Assembly (NCBI GenBank): GCA_964649825.1
Contig: CAZYQW010000122.1
Location: 1 to 64,000 of the forward strand
Direction of reading: 5' to 3'
DNA length: 64,000 bases
DNA from: CAZYQW01 sp964649825
GTDB taxonomy: Bacteria > Planctomycetota > B15-G4 > JADJEK01
A program made the position numbers and the translations under genes. How positions within the stretch are numbered: the first letter of the stretch is position 1; each line of letters opens with the position of its first letter. Below are positions 17,631 through 26,530 of this stretch, piece after piece. The notes beneath the pieces are model-generated. The model did not search any database, was not told where the DNA came from, and saw only the letters and a list, made by a program, of their open reading frames with translations.

Positions 17631-18881
17631 ATGACGCACTTATCCCCGTTCCGTTCGGTCGTGATCACCGGAGCGATCCTCCTCGCCGGGGGGCCGCCCG
17701 CAGGGGCCCAGATGCAGGCGGACGACGTCCTGCTGCTGCGCTACGGATGCAACGGGGGCACCACTCTCTCCGTCGTCGAGGCGTACCGCCCGACCACCGG
17801 CGCCCAGGTGCTGGTCTCTCAGGGAGGGACGCCGGACTGTTGGGAGGGGATCACGTCCCTCGTCAGCGGCGGGTTCGCGGTGGCGCGGAAGAGCCCGTCC
17901 GGCGTGAACCTCTTCGACGAGAACGGACAGCAGACGGCCACCTTCAACACGCCGGAGGTCGCGGGCGCCTCGGATCTGGCGGTCTACTCGGACGGCTCGT
18001 TCGCGATCGTCGACCTGCTCGGCGACGTCGAGCGCTATTCGCCGAGTGGCCAGTACGTCGGAAACATCGATCATGCCACGCTCCTGAAGCCGTGGGGGCT
18101 CGACGTCGACGACTCGGACGTGTTGTGGGTCGCCGACCGGGTGTCGAGCTCGCAGCAGTCCGGCGCGATCGTGCGCTTCGACCAGAGCGGGGCCTGGCTC
18201 GGAACCTTCTCTCTGCCGGTCCAGTGCGACGATCTCGCGGTCGCGCCGGACGGGACGGTGTGGACCATCGGTGAGTCCACCGGGACGGCGTACCAGTTCG
18301 ACTCGTCGGGCACGCTGCTCACGTCGTTCCAGGTCTTCGGCGCCAACAAGTCCTCGTACGGCCTCACCAGGCTCTCGGATGGGACGCTCGTGTTCGTGGC
18401 CGCGAGCGTGCCACACCTGGCGCGGCACGACCCGAGCGGGACCCTTCTGAACCAGATCCCGATCCCGCCGGGGAGCACGACCTTGTTCCGGCTCGGTGTC
18501 GCCGGCAAGGTCCATTGGCAGGAGGCCGGCGCGGGGCTCGCGGGCGCCGCCGGCGTCCCGCAGCTCTCCGGGGTGGGGACGCTGACCGCGGGCGCCGTCA
18601 CCCAACTGAAGCTGACGAACGCGGCGCCGAACACGTCGAGCGTCCTGATCCTTGGCGCGCAGCGAGTCGACCTACCGCTGTTCGGCGGGACGCTCGTGCC
18701 GTCCCCGAACTTCCTCCTGCAGCCGATCCCGACCGGCGCCGGCGGCACCTGGTTCCTCGCCGGCGTCTGGCCCGCGGGAGTCCCCTCGAACACGAAGCTC
18801 TGGTTCCAGGCGTGGATCCCCGACCCGCTCGGCCCGCAAGGATACGCGGCGAGCAACGGCCTCGAAGCAACAACGCTGTAA
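17631..18881 (+). CDS. Secreted beta-propeller (NHL/SMP-like) protein
   Basis: 416 residues. The ATG at 17631 follows GGAGGAGG, and a signal peptide follows (VVITGAILLAGGPPAGA). Residues 30-310 are repeated blades with 'GLDVDDSDVLWVAD', 'DDLAVAPDGTVW' and 'GLTRLSDGTLVFVA', the pattern of NHL/SMP-30-like propellers. The C-terminal 105 residues form the beta-rich module shared by other exported proteins here, ending 'AASNGLEATTL'. The start chosen is the only one giving signal plus RBS. Substrate unknown; a stand-alone unit. Confidence 0.85.
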   Translation: MTHLSPFRSVVITGAILLAGGPPAGAQMQADDVLLLRYGCNGGTTLSVVEAYRPTTGAQVLVSQGGTPDCWEGITSLVSGGFAVARKSPSGVNLFDENGQQTATFNTPEVAGASDLAVYSDGSFAIVDLLGDVERYSPSGQYVGNIDHATLLKPWGLDVDDSDVLWVADRVSSSQQSGAIVRFDQSGAWLGTFSLPVQCDDLAVAPDGTVWTIGESTGTAYQFDSSGTLLTSFQVFGANKSSYGLTRLSDGTLVFVAASVPHLARHDPSGTLLNQIPIPPGSTTLFRLGVAGKVHWQEAGAGLAGAAGVPQLSGVGTLTAGAVTQLKLTNAAPNTSSVLILGAQRVDLPLFGGTLVPSPNFLLQPIPTGAGGTWFLAGVWPAGVPSNTKLWFQAWIPDPLGPQGYAASNGLEATTL

Positions 18882-19134
18882 CGCTGCGCTGGGGTCCGCT
18901 GGCGGCCGCCGTCGCCACCAAGACGATGGCGGTGGGCATGAACTTCAACGGGTCTCTCCTCCTTGACGACACGTGCGAGGCTGCGGAGTCGTGCCCGCCC
19001 CGGCCGGCAAGAGGCCGACCGCCCGTGCGTCCCAGCTCCGTCGCCACCTACCATCCATTCGGGAATCGATGGCGCACGTGGACTGCGCGGCGGGACCCGA
19101 GGCGCCACGGCGAAGCTCCGGCACGATTGCGGAC

Positions 19135-19890
19135 CTACTTCGGCTCGTCCAGAGACTTCACGTACGCCACGAGGGCATCGATCTCGCGATCCGAGAGTCG
19201 CATCCTGGAGTAGCTCGGCATCGTCGGCTCCCAACCCTGAAGCGTGGGTCGGTCGCGCGCGATGATGGTCCGTCGGATGTACGCTTCGTCGGCCACGACG
19301 ACACGACCGTCGGACAGGCGCCTTTCACGCCCGATGAGTCCATGGAGGCTCGGACCGCCGGGGCTCCCGTCCCGCGAGTGGCATTGGGCACAGCCGACCC
19401 GGATGAACTCTTGCTCTCCGATCTCGACGGGGTCCGACGGCCCGAAGCAGCAGCTGATGCTGTACGTCATGATCGGCTCCTCGACGGCCCAGCGCGCCGC
19501 GTCCCACTCGACGACCGCGGGTTGGTAGATGGTGGTCGACGAATCCCACGAATCGACCCACGCCAGTACGACGGTCGGGCTCTCCCGGCGAAGCCGAACC
19601 TCCCGCTGCCATCCGTCCGAGACCGGGAACTTCGCGTCCAGGGCCGCGAGGATCGCCAGCGGCTCGGGTCGCTCGTCGATCGGGGCCGCCGCTTCCCAGC
19701 GTTCGAAGAAGCGCAACAGCCGCGCGTCCTCGCGCCCCAGCCCGTCGGGTTCGGTGTCCGAGCAGCCGAGGGTCAGGATCAAGGCCAGCAGCAGTTGCAG
19801 CACGATTACGAGCACGGTCACTCCGGGATGCAGCACGACCCGGCGGCCGCGCGGAGACCGCGACGGAGAGCTCGAGTCGGAGCTCTCCAT
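19135..19890 (-). CDS. Membrane-anchored cytochrome c domain lipoprotein
   Basis: 251 residues. Cytosolic Arg-rich start, one hydrophobic segment and a possible lipobox at 'LTLGC' (C43). A middle domain (60-150) of unknown fold is followed by a class I cytochrome c domain with heme site CAQCH (167-171) and a distal Met in 'EPTMPSYSRM'. The end 'LSDREIDALVAYVKSL' is typical of monoheme domains attached to cytochrome oxidases. No oxidase genes are adjacent. Likely a periplasmic electron carrier or sensor. Confidence 0.85.
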   Translation of the reverse strand: MESSDSSSPSRSPRGRRVVLHPGVTVLVIVLQLLLALILTLGCSDTEPDGLGREDARLLRFFERWEAAAPIDERPEPLAILAALDAKFPVSDGWQREVRLRRESPTVVLAWVDSWDSSTTIYQPAVVEWDAARWAVEEPIMTYSISCCFGPSDPVEIGEQEFIRVGCAQCHSRDGSPGGPSLHGLIGRERRLSDGRVVVADEAYIRRTIIARDRPTLQGWEPTMPSYSRMRLSDREIDALVAYVKSLDEPK

Positions 19891-20116
19891 CGAGCAAGGA
19901 ACATACTGTACTCGGCGCGCAGGGCCCGCGTGGGCTCGGCGACTCCGGGGCCCCATACGACTGCGCCGCGAGGGGCCTGTCGCGGCCGAGCCGCTCGCAT
20001 CGTCCACGCGAGGGTCGGATCCGCTCACGCGCCCGGTGCTCGTCGCCGATCTCTGCGTTGTTCGTCGTCGGGAGCCACCCTTGCCGACACCGACGTCCCC
20101 CGAAACGCTCCTCGCC

Positions 20117-20400
20117 CACGCTGCGTGGACCAGGAACATCGCGAAGCGCTCGCGATGCACGCCGACCCGCCGTGCGAAGAGGAGGAGCCGCACGACGTGG
20201 TCGCGCGCGCCGATCGGCAGCGGCGGCTCGTCGACGCCGTCTCGACCTGGAGGATCCCGTCCGCACGACGATGCTCCTCCGCGACTTCGAGGATCGGTCG
20301 ACCGACGAGATCGCCGCACACCGGGGCGTCGCGTCCGCCACCGTGCGGTCGCACCAGCATGCGGAACCGCGCGCGAGCGCGCGGTGTGGTGCGGCTCGCC
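20117..20400 (+). pseudogene. Remnant of an ECF sigma factor gene
   Basis: On the plus strand, between two minus genes, the end of an ECF sigma factor can be read: 'EEEEPHDVVARADRQRRLVDAVS', then a frame change, then 'LEDPVRTTMLLRDFEDRSTDEIAAHRGVASATVRS', the region 4 helix-turn-helix. It lacks a start and region 2, contains a frameshift, and the sequence after region 4 is degenerate. The rest of 19891-20411 shows no other gene. Confidence 0.7.
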
Positions 20401-20411
20401 GCGACGGGCGC

Positions 20412-23400
20412 TCACGGATCGTCGTTCCGCCACCCCCAGCGGTGGATCGGTCGCTCTCCCTCGCCGACCTCGATCGCGGCGGCGACGGAGAGGTCATCGT
20501 GGAGCAGGACCCAGAGCCCGCCGCCGAACAGAGTCAGCTCGACGATTCCGTCGCCGTCGTGGTCGAGCGGCACCGCAGTGACCTCGCAGCCGTCGAACGC
20601 CGCGACGTCCTCCGGGATCGTCTCCGTGGTCCCCGCGTCCATGTCGACGATCACCGGGTAGCCGAGGTCGAACACGTCACCGATGCAGTCTCCATCGACG
20701 TCGCGCAGGAACGCGGACACGTCGACCTCGAGGCCGTCGTGCTTGCGTGGAAAGGAGCTCGTCACCGCGCCGGCGGCGTCGTGCAGCGCCCACGTCTCGT
20801 CGGTCGCGGTCGTCAGGTCGTCAGCGCCGTCACCGTCCCGGTCGTACGCGTAAGCGACCGCGCCGGGCGGCGCGTCGAGCTCGCGGGATTCGATCATCTC
20901 GCCCGTGATGGCGTCGAAGAGCCGCCACGTCCCCAGCTCGAACACGCCGAGGTCGTCGCGGCCGTCGCCGTCGTGGTCGCACGGCACCGGCTGCGCCTCC
21001 GGGCCCGAACCGGTGTCGACCACGGCCACCGGCTCCTCGCCGTCGTACAGCGTCCAGATCCCGTCGCGGTACGTCGCGAACTCGACCTGCCCGTCGCCGT
21101 CGTGGTCGAGGGCGACCGCCGCGGCCTCCGGATCGTCGCCGAGCGAGTGCTGCCCGATCAGCGCGCCGTTCTTCGCCTCGTATCGGCGCACGACCCCGCC
21201 CTTCCAGGTGAGGAGGGACGACGCGCCCCCGCCGTCCGTGTCCATCGGCGCGTCGTCGCCGCACGAGCTGTCCACCTTGATCACGAACCCCTGGGACCAC
21301 GCGCCGTTCACGGCCGGCGCGCGCTGCATCGAGACCGGAGCGCCGGCGATGAGCGAGGAGGCCTCGAACGGCGGCGGCTGGATGTTGTGGCCGACGACGT
21401 GGGCGTTCAGGTCGTCGTCGACGGCGACGGCCAGCCCACGGTCGCTCGCGGGACCGCCCAGGTAGGTCGCGTAGGCGAGGTGCCGGCCGTCGGTCGACAG
21501 CTTGAACAGGACGGTGCCGAAGTGGTCCGGGTTCGCGGGCAACGCGCGAAGCAGCGGGAACGGGTCGTTCGGGCCGGAGACCCCCGTCACGTAGGCCGCT
21601 CCGAAGCGGTCCACGGCGATTCCGGCCGGCCGACATCCGGGAACGAGGTGGGAGCGCTCTACCACCGGCGGGTTCCCGACGAGCCTCGCCACGACGGTCG
21701 TCTTCGTCGTGACGAGCTGACCGAACGCGGCGGCCGAGACGCCGGGAAACGCGGGTGGCACCGCGTAGCAGTCGACGGCCAGGTGGAGCACGCCGTCCGG
21801 CCCGAATTCGAGCCCCAGAGCATGATCGAAGCCGCCGCCCCCCAGGAACGTGGAGAACGACGCGGATCCGCCCAGCGGGGCGAGGCGACAGAGGAAGACG
21901 TCGTAGACGCCGGCGACCTGGGATTGAGTCGGGAGGACCAGCGGGAACTGCGCCGAGTCAGTGGACCCCGCGACCCACGCCCAACCGTCCGCGTCGACCG
22001 CGGCCGCCGTTGCCCAGTCCCCGGACTCGCCGTCGAGCAACGTCGCGTAGAGCTGCACGCCGCCGAGGTTGTACTTGGCCGCGAAGCCGCCGCGGTCGCC
22101 GCCGAACCAGCCGTCGTCCGACGGCGGGGGGTGGATCCGATGCTGCTGCCACGCGCCGGGCGTCGTCGGGAACTCGTCCGGCGTCCCCGCGTTCGCCATC
22201 GTCGACGACTTCGTCGAGCCGACCACGACGGCGTTCCCGTACGGGCCGACCGCGACGTCATGCGCCTCGTCGTTCCGAGTCCCGCCGAGGTAGGTCGAGA
22301 ACGCGAGGTGACCGGCCGCGTCGAGCCGCAGCACGAACGCGTCGGTGGATCCGCTCCGCGACGGCTGCGTCGCGTTCAGGGTCGGGAAGTCGTCGGACTC
22401 CGTCGCCCCGGCGAGGTAGAGCCCGAACTGCGCGACGAGCGCAAGCCCGCCGGTCGCGACGTCCGCCTCGGAGCCTCCGACGTACGTCAGGAACTCGAGC
22501 GCCGAGCCGGTCGGGTCGAAGCGCGTGACGAACGTGTCGTAGTGTCCGGAGTGGTCGCCCTGAACGGGGATCGAGCCGACCTGGCCCGACGGGGCGAGCA
22601 GCCCGGCGGCGGTCGTTCCCGTGTACCCGCACACGACCGCGCGTCCTGTCCCGTCGATCTCGACGTCGTACGCGTGTCGGGTGAAAACCGTCGCCAGGTC
22701 GACGAGGCCGGACCCGAGGTACGTCGCCCACACCACCTCCGGATCGATCAGCACGGGGAGCGACGGGTCGCGACGTCCCAATGAGATCCCGACCGCGCCG
22801 TCGCCGCGCGCGACGTACGCGGAGGAGACCGGGGACCTTCCGAGGGGCCCCTCCTGCGTGCTGGTCGGCGGGGCGATGCGGAAGCCGTCCTCGAATCGGT
22901 CGCCCGCCCTCACGACGATTCCACCGTCTTCATCGAGCCACCAGTCGTCGGCGCCGTGGATCGAGAACGTCACGTCGTCCACCGCGGCCCACGGCTCGAC
23001 GAGCAGGTCGAACTCGAGCCTCCCGCCCGCGACGCGGTGGATCAGGTCGACCCCGCGTCGCGCGTCCCGGACGCGGACCGCGCGGAAGTGCGAGACGTCC
23101 ACGCGCCACGCCGCCGGGTCGTCGCCGAGGTAGTAGTGCGACCGGCCGGGGAGCGGCTCGACGCCCGCGATCGCCGCGTCCGGATCCGCGCCGTCGAACC
23201 GGAGCTCGACGCACCGGAGCGTCGGCGGGTCGACGGACTCGAGCCACCGGATCGCGACCGCGTCCGGCCGCACCACGACGGTTCGATCGGCGAACCGGGC
23301 CATGAACCGGTCCGGCGCGCCGGCCGCCGGCTCGAAGTGAGCGGCCGCGAGCGCCCGAACTCCATCCGCGGCATCGGCTGGGGTCATCGAGGTCACGACG

Positions 23401-23441
23401 AAAGCGGCGGCGACGCACGTTCGAGCGACGGTCCGATCCAT
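20412..23441 (-). CDS. Large secreted SBBP-repeat beta-propeller protein
   Basis: 1009 residues with the signal 'VARTCVAAAFVVTSMTPADA'. An N-terminal domain (30-240) of the DUF7948 type is followed by SBBP repeats ('FLTYVGGSEADVATGGLAL', 'FSTYLGGTRNDEAHDVAV', 'YATYLGGPASDRGLAVAV'). The last 270 residues carry FG-GAP-like loops ('ALDHDGDGQVEF', 'PCDHDGDGRDDLGVF'). The combination is common in planctomycetal and myxobacterial exported proteins. Probably extracellular or surface-bound. It stands alone and its function cannot be told. Confidence 0.87.
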   Translation of the reverse strand: MDRTVARTCVAAAFVVTSMTPADAADGVRALAAAHFEPAAGAPDRFMARFADRTVVVRPDAVAIRWLESVDPPTLRCVELRFDGADPDAAIAGVEPLPGRSHYYLGDDPAAWRVDVSHFRAVRVRDARRGVDLIHRVAGGRLEFDLLVEPWAAVDDVTFSIHGADDWWLDEDGGIVVRAGDRFEDGFRIAPPTSTQEGPLGRSPVSSAYVARGDGAVGISLGRRDPSLPVLIDPEVVWATYLGSGLVDLATVFTRHAYDVEIDGTGRAVVCGYTGTTAAGLLAPSGQVGSIPVQGDHSGHYDTFVTRFDPTGSALEFLTYVGGSEADVATGGLALVAQFGLYLAGATESDDFPTLNATQPSRSGSTDAFVLRLDAAGHLAFSTYLGGTRNDEAHDVAVGPYGNAVVVGSTKSSTMANAGTPDEFPTTPGAWQQHRIHPPPSDDGWFGGDRGGFAAKYNLGGVQLYATLLDGESGDWATAAAVDADGWAWVAGSTDSAQFPLVLPTQSQVAGVYDVFLCRLAPLGGSASFSTFLGGGGFDHALGLEFGPDGVLHLAVDCYAVPPAFPGVSAAAFGQLVTTKTTVVARLVGNPPVVERSHLVPGCRPAGIAVDRFGAAYVTGVSGPNDPFPLLRALPANPDHFGTVLFKLSTDGRHLAYATYLGGPASDRGLAVAVDDDLNAHVVGHNIQPPPFEASSLIAGAPVSMQRAPAVNGAWSQGFVIKVDSSCGDDAPMDTDGGGASSLLTWKGGVVRRYEAKNGALIGQHSLGDDPEAAAVALDHDGDGQVEFATYRDGIWTLYDGEEPVAVVDTGSGPEAQPVPCDHDGDGRDDLGVFELGTWRLFDAITGEMIESRELDAPPGAVAYAYDRDGDGADDLTTATDETWALHDAAGAVTSSFPRKHDGLEVDVSAFLRDVDGDCIGDVFDLGYPVIVDMDAGTTETIPEDVAAFDGCEVTAVPLDHDGDGIVELTLFGGGLWVLLHDDLSVAAAIEVGEGERPIHRWGWRNDDP

Positions 23442-23712
23442 GGCGATGCTCCGAGGCGGCAGGGACGTCCGACCGACTTGGCGCAACGGCGGGCGCGCCG
23501 GGGAACCGGGGATTCGCTTTCTTTCTCCGCGGTCGCCAGCGCCCGCCCCCCGCGCGGTGCGCGACGACGCCGCCGTTTCCCCGCATGATCCGGAGGGTGT
23601 CGTTGGTCGCCAGGATCGCATCGATGCCGAAGCGGAAGTCGTCGAGGGGTCCGGCCTCGTTGTACCGGAACCCCCGCGGGGAGTCGGCGCCGGCGATGCC
23701 GGCCTGGTCGGC

Positions 23713-24195
23713 TCAGAGGATCGAAAGCCGGAGACCGTTGCCCGTGATGAGCGCCTCGCCCTCATGGAACGTCGTCTTCGACTTGGCCACGATCTGGAGG
23801 TGGAGGACCGCGCCGCTGAGCGACGGGTCCGGCGGCAGGTTGCCCGCGACCGGATGATCGCCCGCCTGCGCGGGCAACGCCACGATGACGTCGGGAGACG
23901 CGAGGAACGGGCAGAGGAACCCGTACGAGACGGAGATCTGCTGGGCGCCGATCACGAGACCGGCCGCGGTGTAGAACGAGTTCGGGTTGGCCGGGGGAAG
24001 CGAGCAGGTCAACGCGACGGAACACGAGGCCGCTCCGTTGAACGTGCCCGTCAACTTCGGGAGGTTGATGAACGAGCAGTTCTGACCTCCGTATGTCGCG
24101 AACTGGACCGTGAACGGACACGGCTGGGCCACGGACGTGTTCGAGAGGGACGCGAGGAGCGTCGCGGCGATACCGGCGAGTAACAGGCGTTTCAT
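23713..24195 (-). CDS. Small secreted beta-rich protein
   Basis: 160 residues. Signal peptide 'MKRLLLAGIAATLLASLSNTSVAQ', then a Cys-containing beta-rich domain ('YGGQNCSFINLP', 'CSVALTC') ending in 'GNGLRLSIL', the tail motif seen on other exported proteins of this window. A GTG three codons upstream (24204) is an alternative start; no strong Shine-Dalgarno is visible for either. Upstream 23442-23712 on the minus strand keeps an unrecognised open fragment without a start. Confidence 0.75.
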   Translation of the reverse strand: MKRLLLAGIAATLLASLSNTSVAQPCPFTVQFATYGGQNCSFINLPKLTGTFNGAASCSVALTCSLPPANPNSFYTAAGLVIGAQQISVSYGFLCPFLASPDVIVALPAQAGDHPVAGNLPPDPSLSGAVLHLQIVAKSKTTFHEGEALITGNGLRLSIL

Positions 24196-24329
24196 TCTGT
24201 TCACCAATCGTGAGCGGCATGGACGGCGGGGCCGCGCGGAGCAAGGCAAAGGACGTGCCGCCTTCGTATCGATCGCGCGGGTCGGCTCGCGAACCCCATG
24301 GCCTGCCGCTGCCACTCGCGGTTCGGGGA

Positions 24330-24470
24330 CAGCGCGCGGAAGGCGCATGGCGTAGAAGAACGAACCCCGCTCCTCGCCAAGGAAGTGGACCTCGACCAGG
24401 CTGGGGTGGTGAAGCTGGCCGAGCAGCTTGGCCTCGCGTAAAGCGCCGCACCGCCGCCAGCCGTCGCGTC
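24330..24470 (-). pseudogene. Fragment of a Ser/Thr protein kinase N-lobe
   Basis: One frame reads 'LREAKLLGQLHHPSLVEVHFLGEE' then 'SFFYAMRLP', which is the alphaC helix to hinge part of Hanks-type kinases. No P-loop, start or catalytic loop remains nearby. It sits in a rearranged interval just before the duplicated block at 24533. Confidence 0.6.
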
Positions 24471-24532
24471 GCCGACGAAGAGCAGGGGGCGAAGAGGCCG
24501 TGTGGTCGGCCAGGAGGTGTCGCCTCCGGCGC

Positions 24533-24670
24533 GGGATCGGGGTGGCAGTGCCCGCGGCCGGACGACAGACTGGGTCGACGCCATGGGAACCCTGACGACC
24601 ACGATCTACGTCGACGCCGACGGGTGCCCCGTCAAGGAAGAGGTCTATCGGGTCGCGCGGAGACACCAGG
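24533..24670 (+). repeat. 138-bp duplicated block (copy of 17121-17258)
   Basis: Here the block runs into the intact yaiI gene. Bases 24533-24582 match the last codons of the rhombosortase gene, so this copy carries the tail of a gene whose body is absent at this place. Confidence 0.9.
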
Positions 24671-25056
24671 TCACGGTGATCCTCGTCGCGAACTCCTGGA
24701 TCCGCCTCCCCGAGCTCTCGCTGGTCCAACTCCGGCAGGTCGGGGCCGGGTTCGACGAGGCGGACGATTGGATGGTCGAGAACGCCCGCGGCGGCGACGT
24801 CGCCGTGACGGCCGACATCCCGCTCGCCGCCCGCTTGATCGGCAAGAGCGTCCACGTCGTCGACCCCCGCGGCCGCGAATTCAAGGAGGAGCAGATCGGC
24901 GACGCGCTGGCGCGCCGGGAGCTTCTCTCGCAGCTCCGCGACATGGGCACGATCACCGGCGGCCCACCGCCGATGCGGCCGCGGGACCGGTCGAAGTTCC
25001 TCGCGGCGCTCCACGAGGTCGTGGAACGAGCGCTGAGACAGAACCGCGGCGTCTAG
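24583..25056 (+). CDS. yaiI: UPF0178 family protein YaiI
   Basis: 157 residues, the usual family length. 'TIYVDADGCPVKEEVYRVARRH' at the N-terminus, 'DDWMVENARGGDVAVTADIPLAARL', 'VVDPRGREF' and 'GGPPPMRPRDRSKF' are the signature stretches of the family (DUF188), which has a PIN-like nuclease fold. The biological role is not established. It stands alone between two minus-strand genes; the upstream bases derive from a partial rhombosortase tail. Confidence 0.93.
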   Translation: MGTLTTTIYVDADGCPVKEEVYRVARRHQVTVILVANSWIRLPELSLVQLRQVGAGFDEADDWMVENARGGDVAVTADIPLAARLIGKSVHVVDPRGREFKEEQIGDALARRELLSQLRDMGTITGGPPPMRPRDRSKFLAALHEVVERALRQNRGV

Positions 25057-25111
25057 CGAGGTTCACGATTCGGTCCGCATCCGTCTTCGTCCCCGACCTC
25101 GGGCCCCACGG

Positions 25112-26530
25112 TCAACGGAAGGCGAGCCGGATCGGTCCGGACGCGAGCGCCACGCCGGCGCTCGCGTCCTCGACGAATCCCTGCGCGTAGAGCACGCGCC
25201 CGGCGAGGCTCGCGGCGGCCGGCGATCGGATCGCGATCGTGCCGGCATCCCTCCGGTCGGTTCCCGGGAGCGGACGAACGGCCAATTGGACGATGGCCGG
25301 GTCCTCGCCGACGAGGACGTTGCCGAATCCGGGCACCGCCGTCGGGCCACCGGTGCGATCGATGAGCAGGAGGAGGCGCGCGCTCGGCGTCGCGCCATCG
25401 ACGCGCAGCTCGACCGTCGTGCCGGCTTGATACGCCGGTTCGGCCGTGATCGAGATCGACGGACAAGGTCCTCCGCACGGGCTGGGCGTCCCGACCTCGC
25501 CGCGCACCACGAACACGACGAGAAGGTTCTGGCTCAACGGATCGCCGTCGTCGACGACGCCGACGAGCGCGACTCCGCCGTCGTCGAGGCGCGGGCCGAC
25601 GCAGAGCCCCTCGAGGTTCTGTCCCGTCCCCTCGATCGCACCGCTCCAGAGGAGGCGTTTCCGCACCGGCACGAACGCGTGACCGCGAAGGCCGCAATCG
25701 AACGGCGGCCGCGACACGTCGGTCGCGCCACGGCGATCGACCGCGAAGAGCGCGGTGCGAAGCGGCGTCGCGTGGTACGCCAACGAACGCTCGAGCACGA
25801 GCCACGCGCCGCTCGGCAGCACGACGACGTCCACCACTCCGCACCCGCCGCTGCTCCCCGCCCCGACGCGTCCGAACGGCACTCCGTGGCACGGCTCCGT
25901 GACGTAAGCGAGCTGCTCGGCCGTCGTCGACTCGCCGCGCTCGCGGGTCATGCGCACCAGCCGGACCACCGTGCCCGTCGTCTCCGTCGAACGATCGCCG
26001 TCGACGGTGAGCGCCTGCTCGTTCGCCGTCACCAGCTCGCGCCCGTCGGTCGCCATGCCAAGCGACTCGAGGCCGCGGTTTCGCGGCGCGTGCGCGGCGA
26101 AGAAGTCCGGGAGAGGTGCAACGCGGACGAGCCGGCCCGACGCGATCGCGTGCTCGCGGATCGTCGACGCGCTCTCGTCGGCGACGAAGACCGTCCCCGC
26201 CGCCGCGCCCGCGAACGCGACGCCCTCGACGTCGGCCGCGCCTTCGAGGCGCACGCTGCCGGTGATCGTCGCCGACGTGATCGCGCCGTCCGGCGCGAGC
26301 GCGACGTCGAGGAAGACGAGCCGGCCGTCGCGATCCGAGGCCGCAGCGAACGTCGTCCCGCCGAGCCAGGTGACGCCGCTGAGCTCGCGGACGGGAACGT
26401 CCACCCCGCCCGCGTCCATCGCGCGCGACGGCACGCGCCGGACGGAGGCGAGCTCGACCGTGACGCGCGCCGGCTCCGGCCCGCCGGCGATGACGAGGAA
26501 CGCGCCGAGACCGGCGGCGAACGGCGTCAG
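25112..26530 (-). CDS. Exported phytase-like esterase domain protein
   Basis: About 472 residues. The fold is the beta-propeller of the 'esterase-like activity of phytase' family: 'RELSGVTWLGGTTFAAASDRDGRLV', 'DVEGVAFAG', 'NRGLESLGMATDGRELVTANE' and 'QNLEGLCVGPRL'. The C-terminal 110 residues are a beta module with 'RVLYAQGFVEDASAGVALASG', similar to other exported proteins here. The first codon that gives a signal peptide is CTG at 26530, overlapping the upstream stop as CTGA; no ATG, GTG or TTG occurs nearby upstream. Last gene of the operon led by the sigma-54 activator. Confidence 0.75.
   Translation of the reverse strand: MTPFAAGLGAFLVIAGGPEPARVTVELASVRRVPSRAMDAGGVDVPVRELSGVTWLGGTTFAAASDRDGRLVFLDVALAPDGAITSATITGSVRLEGAADVEGVAFAGAAAGTVFVADESASTIREHAIASGRLVRVAPLPDFFAAHAPRNRGLESLGMATDGRELVTANEQALTVDGDRSTETTGTVVRLVRMTRERGESTTAEQLAYVTEPCHGVPFGRVGAGSSGGCGVVDVVVLPSGAWLVLERSLAYHATPLRTALFAVDRRGATDVSRPPFDCGLRGHAFVPVRKRLLWSGAIEGTGQNLEGLCVGPRLDDGGVALVGVVDDGDPLSQNLLVVFVVRGEVGTPSPCGGPCPSISITAEPAYQAGTTVELRVDGATPSARLLLLIDRTGGPTAVPGFGNVLVGEDPAIVQLAVRPLPGTDRRDAGTIAIRSPAAASLAGRVLYAQGFVEDASAGVALASGPIRLAFR

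Noticed and set aside
20058..22784. Long plus-strand open frame of 908 codons
   Set aside because: It is a shadow of the SBBP protein gene on the minus strand; only its first part overlaps the ECF sigma remnant, and the rest is Arg/Val-rich without any domain.
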